Source: Variovorax sp. HW608
GTDB taxonomy: Bacteria > Pseudomonadota > Gammaproteobacteria > Burkholderiales > Burkholderiaceae_C
Assembly (NCBI RefSeq): GCF_900090195.1
Contig: NZ_LT607803.1
Location: 2,852,001-2,916,000, forward strand
Length of the DNA stretch: 64,000 bases
Reading direction: 5' to 3'
The notes beneath the pieces are model-generated. The model ran no database searches and was not told the origin of the DNA. It worked only from the letters and a program-made list of their open reading frames with translations. The position numbers were made by a program, and so were the translations under genes. Positions 1-7,002 of this stretch are shown here, piece after piece. The stretch's first letter is position 1, and every line of letters begins with the position of its first letter.

Positions 1-934
1 AGTGCTCGCTCGTGAGCTCGATGAGGTTGCGCTGGTCGAACAGGGATGGCTGGAAGGGGCCCTGCTCGGCGGCCAGCAGCGCGATCTGCGGCGCGCGCAG
101 GCTGCTGACCCAGTCCATGTCCTGGGGCTTGAGCACCTGCTCGATGCGTGCGCTGGTGAGCATGCCGCGATCGCCCACCCAGGCCAGGCGCTGGATGCCG
201 AAGCGCTCCTTGAGCTTGGCCACCTGTGAGGCCACCGTGGCCGGGTCAGCCGTGTTGCCCTTGAACACCTCCACCGCGATCGGGCAGCCTTCGCTCGTGC
301 ACACCAGCCCGAAGACGATCTGCGGATCGTCACGCTTGCCGTCGCGTGAATGGCCCCGGGCGGCCAGCTCGCAGCAGTGTCCCGTCAGCCAGGTCGAGGT
401 GAGGTCGTACAGCACCAGCGTGCTGCCCACCAGGTGCTTGCGCGCCAAGGCCCGCTCCAGGGTGGGCTGCGCCTCGTGCAGCCAGTCCAGGGCGCGGTAC
501 AGGTCATCGGCCTGGCATTGACCCACGCCCAGCACGCGGCCCAGCGAGCTGGTGGCGGTGTCGTCGTGCAGCATGCGATGCGTGGCGAGCTTGGAAGCGG
601 GTCCCAGCACGCGTGCGCACAGCATGGCCAGCAGCACCGATCGCAACTGCTCGGGCGCGCTGGCAAACCACTTCTCGGCCCCACAGGCGCGCGCCGCGCC
701 GAGCACGGCGGCCACATGGCCGTGGGGCAAGCTGCGCTCGATGGTCATGACCGCGTCGAGCGACTCGACGGCCACGCCGCCCTTGAGCAGGAGGCGAAAG
801 TGCTCGACCAGTTGCGCATCCCAGTGCGACAGGTTGGCCAGGGTGCGCTTGACGATCTTGCCGCCTTCGCGATAGCCCTCGCGCAGCAGCACGGCGGGCG
901 GGGAGTTGCGGTTGGGGACGGTCTCGATGTACAT
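1..934 (-). CDS. IS1634-type (IS4-like DDE) transposase, C-terminus beyond the window
   Basis: Reading leftward from an ATG at 934, the frame is open to base 1, giving about 311 codons. The protein begins MYIETVPNRNSPP and continues with a REGYREGGKIVKRTL stretch, the N-terminal signature of IS1634-like transposases, and later shows LYDLTSTW, SRDGKRDDPQIVFGL and VFKGNTADP, which belong to the DDE catalytic core. It would catalyse cut-and-paste movement of its own IS. The first catalytic Asp region (YDLTS) and the second (VGDRGML) are inside the window; the glutamate and C-terminus lie outside. No frameshift is seen, so the copy may be intact. A terminator-like hairpin just upstream (1009-1031) points toward this gene. 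The family call is from motif recall, not a search. Confidence 0.85.
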   Translation of the reverse strand, partial: MYIETVPNRNSPPAVLLREGYREGGKIVKRTLANLSHWDAQLVEHFRLLLKGGVAVESLDAVMTIERSLPHGHVAAVLGAARACGAEKWFASAPEQLRSVLLAMLCARVLGPASKLATHRMLHDDTATSSLGRVLGVGQCQADDLYRALDWLHEAQPTLERALARKHLVGSTLVLYDLTSTWLTGHCCELAARGHSRDGKRDDPQIVFGLVCTSEGCPIAVEVFKGNTADPATVASQVAKLKERFGIQRLAWVGDRGMLTSARIEQVLKPQDMDWVSSLRAPQIALLAAEQGPFQPSLFDQRNLIELTSEH

Positions 935-1008
935 GCGTTACATGGTATTCAATGAAGCCGTATTTACAAGGAAAACATACACCATTTACATGGGAACACA
1001 ATCGGCCC

Positions 1009-1031
1009 AAAAAAAGGCGCGAACCCGCGCC
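1009..1031 (-). terminator. Hairpin plus T-tract upstream of the IS1634 transposase
   Basis: GGCGCG (1016-1021) and CGCGCC (1026-1031) pair perfectly around a 4-base loop. On the minus strand the stem is followed by seven T residues (1015-1009). This is a textbook intrinsic terminator that would stop transcripts entering the transposase from the right. Insertion sequences commonly use such structures to limit read-through expression. The role is inferred from structure and position. Confidence 0.6.
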
Positions 1032-1215
1032 AATGCTCGCTCTGCCGAGCTTCAGTCTTCAAAGCTCGGGTTAGCGCATGGCTCAATGGGATAGCGCGCG
1101 AAGGAGGAGGCCCACGCCTCGGCCCTTTCCATTGGCGTCAGCACGCTTCGTGGCGACCCTCAGACCCTCTTTCAACAGCGCCACGCCTAGACAGAATGGC
1201 TTGAGCCGTTGAGGA

Positions 1216-1319
1216 GGCCCGTCTCCGGGACTACCGTGGGTTGCGCACCGTGGGGTGCGCCGAGCCACAAGGCTGTACCCCGAGGGGCGGACAGCCTGCA
1301 ACGTGCAAGGAGACGGGCC
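1216..1319 (+). ncRNA. Candidate IS110 bridge RNA / structured leader
   Basis: The leader of the IS110 transposase is strongly self-complementary. GGCCCGTCTCC (1216-1226) pairs perfectly with GGAGACGGGCC (1309-1319), enclosing two further perfect hairpins: GCGCACC/GGTGCGC (1243-1249 with 1254-1260) and AGGCTGT/ACAGCCT (1270-1276 with 1291-1297), the latter topped by CCCC/GGGG. IS110-group elements are known to encode a bridge RNA between their left end and the transposase gene; its internal loops pair with target and donor DNA. Position and nested-loop layout fit that. The 3' arm of the outer stem contains the AAGGAGA ribosome-binding site, so the fold could also mask translation. RNA ends and guide loops are not determined. 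Confidence 0.5.
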
Positions 1320-2465
1320 ATGAGTCAATCTACCACCACTGCGGCCACCGTTTACGTTGGCCTGGACGTCCACAAGGACAGCATCGACATTGCCTTGGCC
1401 GAGGCCGGTCGTGACGGTGAAGTGCGCCATCTGGGTGCGGTCGCCGGCGGCCTCGTTGCCGTGAGCAAGGCGCTGCGCCGCCTGGTCAGCCGGGGCCATT
1501 GTGTGCAGGTGGTCTACGAAGCGGGCCCCTGCGGCTTTGTGCTGCAGCGCCACCTCGCCGCGCTGGGCTACCACTGTGAGGTGGTGGCGCCCTCGTCCAT
1601 CCCCAAGCGTTCAGGCGACCGGGTGAAGACCGACCGCCGCGATGCGTTGATGCTGGCGCGCTTGGCGCGCGCGGGTGAACTCAATGCTGTGCGAGTGCCC
1701 GACGCCGTGGACGAGGCGCTGCGCGACCTGGTGCGAGCGCGCGAGGACGCCGTGCGCGAGCAGCGCAACGCGCGCCACCGGCTGAAGGCACTGCTGTTGC
1801 GCAGCGGCGTGGTGTACGCGGGCAAGAGTGCATGGACGGCGGCGCATCTGCGCTGGCTGGCCGGCCTGGCGCTGCCGCACGCCGCGCAGCAGATCGCCTT
1901 CCAGGAGTACCTGCACGCGGTGAGCGAGTCGGGGGCACGCATCGCACGGCTGGAGCAATCGCTGCGCGATGCGTTGGTGGACTGGTCTCTGGCACCGGTG
2001 GTGGCTGCGCTGCAGGCGCTGCGCGGTGTGCAGCTCGTCGCCGCGGTCACGCTGGTGGCCGAGATCCAGGACTTCCACCGCTTCGACAATCCGCGCCGGT
2101 TGATGGCCTACCTGGGCCTGGTGCCCAGCGAGGACTCCAGCGGCCAGCGCCGCCGCCAGGGGGCCATCACCAAGGCCGGCAACTCGGCCGCACGACGCAT
2201 GCTGGTGGAGGTGGCGCACCTGTACCGCTATTCGGCTCGCGTCAGCGCAGACATCGCCAAGCGCCAGTCGGAACTGCCCAAGGCCGTGACCGACATCGCC
2301 TGGACGGCGCAGCTGCGGCTGTGTGCGCGCTTCAAGCGGCTGAGGGCGCGGCACATGCCGCACAACAAGATCGTCGTGGCCATCGCGCGCGAACTCTCGG
2401 GCTTCGTGTGGGCCATTGCGTGCGAGGTGACGCCGCCTGCGGCACCCTACGTGAAGCCGCGATGA
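1320..2465 (+). CDS. IS110-family transposase (RuvC-like DEDD plus Transposase_20)
   Basis: This 381-residue protein carries the IS110 layout. An N-terminal RuvC-like DEDD nuclease domain shows GLDVHKDS, VVYEAGPCG and VKTDRRDA, supplying the acidic residues. A coiled-coil middle follows, then a C-terminal Transposase_20 domain with LVAEIQDFHRFDNPRRL and the TKAGNSAARRML motif holding the catalytic serine. Such enzymes recombine the element through a circular intermediate guided by a bridge RNA. The ATG at 1320 is preferred over the ATG at 1209, because AAGGAGA lies six bases upstream and the family begins close to VYVGLDVHK. The extension upstream is the structured leader. The gene looks full length and intact. 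Element boundaries could not be fixed because this family leaves no obvious terminal inverted repeats. Confidence 0.93.
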   Translation: MSQSTTTAATVYVGLDVHKDSIDIALAEAGRDGEVRHLGAVAGGLVAVSKALRRLVSRGHCVQVVYEAGPCGFVLQRHLAALGYHCEVVAPSSIPKRSGDRVKTDRRDALMLARLARAGELNAVRVPDAVDEALRDLVRAREDAVREQRNARHRLKALLLRSGVVYAGKSAWTAAHLRWLAGLALPHAAQQIAFQEYLHAVSESGARIARLEQSLRDALVDWSLAPVVAALQALRGVQLVAAVTLVAEIQDFHRFDNPRRLMAYLGLVPSEDSSGQRRRQGAITKAGNSAARRMLVEVAHLYRYSARVSADIAKRQSELPKAVTDIAWTAQLRLCARFKRLRARHMPHNKIVVAIARELSGFVWAIACEVTPPAAPYVKPR

Positions 2466-2773
2466 CATGGCAGACACCGCCAAGGAGGCGCCTATCGAAC
2501 ATCCCCTCTTGAGGCCGGATCGGGAACGCGGCGCAGCCACGGCCACAGGGGAATCCTCGGCACGGCTATTGCGCAGCCATTCAAGTGACCAACCGCAGAC
2601 CCTAGAAAGCAGGCAGCCCCGCGACGAACACATGAAGTGTCGGTAGCCAATCCACGCATATCAGCATGATCAACCGTCGCTTACGCACCCGGCTCCGTCG
2701 CGTTCCCTATCCGGCATCGCGAACCACTCTGCAATCCGCAAGCCGGAGAGATCGGTTCGTCCTCTTGACAGGA
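2466..2773. other. Right flank of the IS110 element, no gene seen
   Basis: About 300 bp lie between the transposase stop and the end of the convergent polysaccharide gene. No open frame with plausible coding character was found. The IS110 right end must lie here, but I see no inverted repeat or duplicated core that fixes it. Base composition is lower in GC than the chromosome to the right. Confidence 0.4.
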
Positions 2774-4456
2774 TCAAGCCATATCAGCCGTTGAGTTGCA
2801 ATGGGTCTCCATGTGCTGTAAGGACTGCGCCCGGCAAGACCCGCCCGCTCCAACGCGTGCGGCTCGATTAACGGCGAGCTTCTCAATACCCAGTCGCCGC
2901 AACCCGAACCCCAGGCGCCGGCTGTCTTCGCTCATCCCTGCATCCAACGGACTGATCGGATTCCGGATATGCAGATTGACCACCAGCACGCTCCGATCGC
3001 TGGCCTTCGGCCAAGGCACGCTCAAGGTGACTGCTCCTTCGTCCTCCGCAGTCCTTCGAACCTCGGGGCGCCAGGCAGGGCCTCCATCAATGCTCACCAG
3101 AAGCTCGGGAAGATGTCCCTGAGGTGTGAACAGCTGACCTGTCAGCTGAATTTCAGAAGCAGCCAAAGCGCCTGCCTGCGACTCGAGCAGCACGATGACG
3201 GAGGCAAGCTCACCCTGTGACCAGACACCCCACGGCTCCGGGGTCGACCAGCCTTCGCCAAGCCATGCGGTCGCCGGCACGCTTTCGGAGGCACCGAGGC
3301 CGCGATCGAGTTCGAGACGCGGCAGGACCGGGAGCCCCTGCTGGGCGCCATCCAGGCCCCAGCGGAAGCCAAAGGCATGATCCAGTGCATCCTCCCTGAA
3401 ACCGTCGCTCGGCGGTGCAAGGTCGGCTCGCCTGGGGAAGAAGACACGAACCGCGCGATCGAGGAATCCCTGCGACACGCAAACCTCCGTCATCGTCTCG
3501 ATCGAGGCAATCGTGGCCGGCATGGAATACCACGGGGAACAGCTTCGCGGCAGTCGCCGCGGATTGTTCCGATCTGCCTCGATCAAGTGATGGGCGGGCT
3601 TCAGGAAAAACTCTGCCTCCCGCAGGGTGCCCGAAGACAGGCCCGAGACAAAACTTAGGTTGTCGGCACACAGCAATGCGTAGATGTTCTCGTTTGTCCA
3701 CAGCGCGTTTGGAATATCGCGCACAAGCTCGGCCAGATGCGCACCACCAGGCTCGTACGGGTGTCGCTTGACGACCAGCAGATCGACGCTGCTCGCAAGA
3801 TCCCGGACACGGTCGATTGCATCGACGGGGCGTACCAGCCTTCCATTCTCGACAAGCGCCAGGTCCACCGAGGTCTGGCCAACGAAGAGGCCCACACTGA
3901 CACTGGCGTCGAACAGGCTCCGCCCGCCACGACGCGCGAAATAGCCCATCAGGGCCGCGGCGTCATTCCAGGAGTGCGCATCGTCGATGCGAAGCTTGCG
4001 CAACGCTTCTTCCGTGGAACGGTCATTGGTCCGCGCGCAAAACTTCAGGTGCGCCGTGAAGCGGATCGGATCGATTTCGAGATCGATGAACACGGCCCCG
4101 CTTCCATCGATGTAGTTCAGCAGCGAGGGCGGCATCCCCCAGCCGATGACGAGGCATCGCGAATCCAGATCGGGGAATCGGCCCGCCCCGCTGACCGCCG
4201 AAATGTCGGCGATCGTCGACTGCGCCCAGCCCTCGACGGAACACGGCAACGACAGTGCCTCCATCGCGGCCGCCACGTCCATCAAGCCGCCGTCGCTGGA
4301 AGCAAAGGCTTCATCGCAGGCGAGTCCCAGTCGCGTCGCGGCCGATTCGAACAGTTTGCGAAGGAACCGCCGATTGACAGGGTTGGAAGGCAGCCCGTTG
4401 TCGGGGGAGCGAAAAAAGTCGTCCATGAAAACGACCCGGCGAAAACGAAAGCTCAT
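2774..4456 (-). CDS. Putative surface-polysaccharide biosynthesis protein with C-terminal DUF7024-like domain
   Basis: This 560-residue protein has no signal peptide. The middle contains a VDLLVVKRHPYEPGG stretch near residues 225-238, resembling the HP motif of capsule-type glycosyltransferases in the KpsC/KpsS group. Around residue 405 is GEGWSTPEPWGVWSQG, which matches the GWSxPExWGxWS signature I associate with DUF7024, a domain found in polysaccharide-modifying glycosyltransferases. A role in capsule or O-antigen assembly is therefore plausible, but the substrate is unknown. No Shine-Dalgarno precedes either the ATG at 4456 or an alternative Met 11 codons later. The gene stands alone beside an IS110 element and has lower GC than the arn genes downstream, which suggests horizontal acquisition or a remnant of a larger polysaccharide locus. 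Confidence 0.55.
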   Translation of the reverse strand: MSFRFRRVVFMDDFFRSPDNGLPSNPVNRRFLRKLFESAATRLGLACDEAFASSDGGLMDVAAAMEALSLPCSVEGWAQSTIADISAVSGAGRFPDLDSRCLVIGWGMPPSLLNYIDGSGAVFIDLEIDPIRFTAHLKFCARTNDRSTEEALRKLRIDDAHSWNDAAALMGYFARRGGRSLFDASVSVGLFVGQTSVDLALVENGRLVRPVDAIDRVRDLASSVDLLVVKRHPYEPGGAHLAELVRDIPNALWTNENIYALLCADNLSFVSGLSSGTLREAEFFLKPAHHLIEADRNNPRRLPRSCSPWYSMPATIASIETMTEVCVSQGFLDRAVRVFFPRRADLAPPSDGFREDALDHAFGFRWGLDGAQQGLPVLPRLELDRGLGASESVPATAWLGEGWSTPEPWGVWSQGELASVIVLLESQAGALAASEIQLTGQLFTPQGHLPELLVSIDGGPAWRPEVRRTAEDEGAVTLSVPWPKASDRSVLVVNLHIRNPISPLDAGMSEDSRRLGFGLRRLGIEKLAVNRAARVGAGGSCRAQSLQHMETHCNSTADMA

Positions 4457-4691
4457 GAATTCTTATTGCGTGGGGAAGGACTACGGGCGACGGCCTATGA
4501 GTACTTTTTTATTGAACGGCGTGCATATCGCAGCCCTGGTCAGACCATAGTCAGGCTTGATTATCGTCAGCCGAATTACCCGAGTCGTGTAGGACATTTA
4601 CCAAGACCGCCAGTGAGCTCTGGATGCGCAGCCCTAAAACCAGGGCGGGCAGTGGTCTACATTCGAAGCATTCACACTCGGAGATCCGTCC

Positions 4692-5204
4692 ATGGAAAAG
4701 CCATCCCAAAGCAGTGAAGACGCGTCTTCCGCCGCAAGCGACCGCATCAAGGACTCCGCCCAGCAAATCTGGCTCGCCGGCCTCGGCGCCTTCGCCAAGA
4801 TGCAGCAGGAGGGCAGCAAGGCATTCGAGGCGCTGGTGAAGGACGGCGTCAGCGTGCAGAAGCGGACGCAGCAGGCGGCCGAGGAAACGCTGGCGCAGGC
4901 CCAGGCGCGCATGGCGGGCTTCGCCAGCGAGTTCAGCAACCGGGCCGCCGGCGGCTGGGGCAAGCTCGAGAACATCTTCGAGGACCGCGTCGCGCGCGCG
5001 CTCGAAAAGCTGGGCATGCCGTCGGCGCAGGAGGTCGCGGCGCTGCAGGCGCGCGTCGAGGCGCTCGAAGCGGAATTGCGGCGGCAGGGCGGCGCGGCCA
5101 AGCCGGCACGTGCCGCAGCGCGCAAGACGACGACGACGCGCAAGGCCTCCGCCGACACGGCATCCAAGCCCTCGCAGCGCCACAAGTCCACCGGCGGCGC
5201 CTGA
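4692..5204 (+). CDS. Phasin, PHA granule-associated protein
   Basis: A 170-residue protein of the poly(hydroxyalkanoate) granule-associated family (PhaF/PhaI-like, PF05597). It coats intracellular PHA granules and controls their size and number. The N-terminal part (about residues 18-65) contains the typical IWLAGLGAFAKMQQEG amphipathic helix. Residues about 65-135 form a coiled coil ending in LQARVEALEAELRRQ. The C-terminus is a Lys/Ala-rich tail resembling the histone-like tail of PhaF, though short. The 235-bp gap to the divergent gene at 4456 should hold its promoter, but no clear -35/-10 pair stands out. It is followed by a TetR-type regulator, an arrangement reminiscent of the PhaD regulator near phasins in pseudomonads. 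Confidence 0.88.
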   Translation: MEKPSQSSEDASSAASDRIKDSAQQIWLAGLGAFAKMQQEGSKAFEALVKDGVSVQKRTQQAAEETLAQAQARMAGFASEFSNRAAGGWGKLENIFEDRVARALEKLGMPSAQEVAALQARVEALEAELRRQGGAAKPARAAARKTTTTRKASADTASKPSQRHKSTGGA

Positions 5205-5237
5205 CTGACCCGGCGCGGCGTTGCCTCGGCCCCGCCC

Positions 5238-5276
5238 AGTCGCGCACAGTCGCGCACAGTCGCGCGGAGTCGCGCG
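5238..5276. repeat. Short 10-bp tandem repeat
   Basis: About four copies of a 10-bp unit sharing AGTCGCGC occur head to tail between the phasin and the TetR gene. The spacing matches one helical turn, so the array could present repeated protein-binding sites on one DNA face. It could equally be a simple slippage product. Confidence 0.7.
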
Positions 5277-5342
5277 CGAATCCACCCGTTTTCGAGGACT
5301 TGCGCTAGAGTGTCCGCCGGAGACACACCCCGGGGCTACGAC

Positions 5343-6020
5343 ATGGCCAAGAAAGCGCCACGCCGCACTGCACAACGGATCCTCGAAGCAGCGCTTGAAC
5401 TGTTCAATCGCTTCGGGGAGCCGAACGTTTCGACGACGCTCGTGGCCGGCGAGCTCAACATCAGCCCCGGCAACCTCTACTACCACTACCCCGCCAAGGA
5501 CGAGCTGATCAACCGGCTCTACGAAGGCTATGAATGCGAGCTCAACGAGCTGCTGCATGCCAGCGAGGGCGTGCACGATGTCGAGGATGCCTGGTTCTTC
5601 ATGCACAGCCTGTTCGAGCTGATCTGGCGCTACCGCTTTCTCTACCGCGACCTGAACGATCTGCTGAGCAAGAACCGGCATCTCGAAACCCAGTTCCAGG
5701 TAGTACTAAAGAATAAAGCGCGCGCGATCCGCACCCTTCTGGCCGGCCTGAGCCGCGCGGGACACCTCTGCATCGCCCCGCCAGAGGTCGACACGCTCGC
5801 GCAGAGCATGGTGGTGGTGCTGACCTACTGGCTCAGCTACGAGTACGTGCGCAATCCCCGCGAGGCGCTGGAGCCGGCGCACGCGCAGGGGGCGCTGCTG
5901 CGCGGCGCACACCATACGCTGCACCTGCTCGCGCCCTATCTCGCCCCCGAGCAGCGTAGGCATTTGCTGACACTCAGCAACGCATATTCGGGCGAAGATC
6001 ATCAACCCGCCACGATCTGA
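5343..6020 (+). CDS. TetR-family transcriptional regulator
   Basis: A 225-residue regulator. Residues about 8-55 form a TetR helix-turn-helix: RTAQRILEAALELFNRFG, then LNISPGNLYYHYPAKDEL. The remainder is an all-helical ligand-binding and dimerisation domain. The start was set at the ATG at 5343, which gives the usual short basic leader (MAKKAPRRT) before the HTH. A GTG at 5310 in the same frame is possible. It lies 138 bp downstream of the phasin and just after a 10-bp tandem repeat. The location suggests control of the PHA granule gene or of fatty-acid flux, as PhaD does, but the ligand is unknown. Only 17 bp separate it from the following TPR gene, so co-transcription is likely. Confidence 0.88.
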   Translation: MAKKAPRRTAQRILEAALELFNRFGEPNVSTTLVAGELNISPGNLYYHYPAKDELINRLYEGYECELNELLHASEGVHDVEDAWFFMHSLFELIWRYRFLYRDLNDLLSKNRHLETQFQVVLKNKARAIRTLLAGLSRAGHLCIAPPEVDTLAQSMVVVLTYWLSYEYVRNPREALEPAHAQGALLRGAHHTLHLLAPYLAPEQRRHLLTLSNAYSGEDHQPATI

Positions 6021-6037
6021 CCTCACTCCCCCCAAGA

Positions 6038-6868
6038 ATGACGCCCTCGGATCTCCATCCCACCACAGTGCAGGTCCCCAGCGGCGTCAATGTCGCCGGA
6101 CCGTGGACCCGGCTTCCTTACCGGGACTGCCCGCGCTTCGATCGCGCCAGCCTGCTCGCGAAATGGGACCGGCTGCATGCGGGCCAGTGGGTGAAGCCAC
6201 CCGCGACGGGTCCGATGACGGAGGGCTGGGCGCTCTATCACAGCGGGGAATTCGAGCAGGCGGTGGCGCTGGCCCTGAAGCTGGGTGTCGACGGGTTGGC
6301 GCTCGCGAACCAGGCCACCGCGGTCTACGCCAACTATCTCGAGCCGCGCGAGTCGGTGCGGCTCGCGCTCTTCAAGCAGGTGACCGAACGCGCCGCGGCG
6401 CAGGCGTCCGCCGAGCCGGACAACTGCCAGGCGCTCTACTGGCAGGCCTACGCGCTGGGCCGCTACAGCCAGGGCATCAGCGTGGCGCGCGCGCTGGCGC
6501 AGGGCCTGGGCTCGAAGGTCAAGGGCGCGCTCGAGCGCGTGATCGAGCTGGAACCGCGCCATGCCGATGCCCACATCGCGCTGGCGGCCTTCCATGCCGA
6601 GGTGATCGACAAGGTCGGCAGCCTGGTCGGCCGCATGACCTACGGGGTGCGCGCGGAAACGTCCGTGGAGCTGTTCGAGCGCGGCCTGCAGCTCAATCCG
6701 AATTCGGCCGCCGCGCTGATGGAATATGCTCGCGGGCTGTTGATGCTGGACGGCGATTCGCGCATGGCCGAAGCGACGCGGCTCTACGAGAAGGCGGCGG
6801 GTCTGGAACCGGCAGATGCGCGCGAGCGCCTGGACGTGGAGCTGGCGCGCGCAGGGCTGTCGGACTGA
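6038..6868 (+). CDS. TPR-like repeat protein of unknown function
   Basis: A 276-residue soluble protein without signal peptide or membrane segment. Helical repeats resembling tetratricopeptide repeats are visible, for example WALYHSGEFEQAVALALKLG near residue 65, ALERVIELEPRHADAHIALA near 165, and ATRLYEKAAGLEPADARERL near 250. Such repeats mediate protein-protein contacts. No catalytic motif was found. The ATG at 6038 lies 17 bp after the TetR stop, consistent with one transcript. A hairpin follows the gene at 6884-6899. Partners are unknown. Confidence 0.7.
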   Translation: MTPSDLHPTTVQVPSGVNVAGPWTRLPYRDCPRFDRASLLAKWDRLHAGQWVKPPATGPMTEGWALYHSGEFEQAVALALKLGVDGLALANQATAVYANYLEPRESVRLALFKQVTERAAAQASAEPDNCQALYWQAYALGRYSQGISVARALAQGLGSKVKGALERVIELEPRHADAHIALAAFHAEVIDKVGSLVGRMTYGVRAETSVELFERGLQLNPNSAAALMEYARGLLMLDGDSRMAEATRLYEKAAGLEPADARERLDVELARAGLSD

Positions 6869-6883
6869 CTGACAGCCCATTTC

Positions 6884-6899
6884 CGCCCGTCCGCGGGCG
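6884..6899 (+). terminator. Hairpin after the TPR gene
   Basis: CGCCCG (6884-6889) and CGGGCG (6894-6899) form a perfect 6-bp stem with a 4-base loop, 15 bp after the TPR stop codon. There is no U-tract, so it is at best a weak or Rho-assisted terminator. It separates the TetR-TPR pair from the arn operon. Confidence 0.35.
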
Positions 6900-7002
6900 T
6901 GTTCACCTGAGATTCATCCCGATTTGGCACCTTCGGGGCGGCTTCGCAGGGCAAGGTCCCGTCTCGATACGCCACTTTTGATTTCCTGCCTGCCAACGAT
7001 TC

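Noticed and set aside
1070..1110. tRNA-like D-arm string GGCTCAATGGGATAGC
   Set aside because: No acceptor stem, anticodon arm or T-arm could be paired around it.
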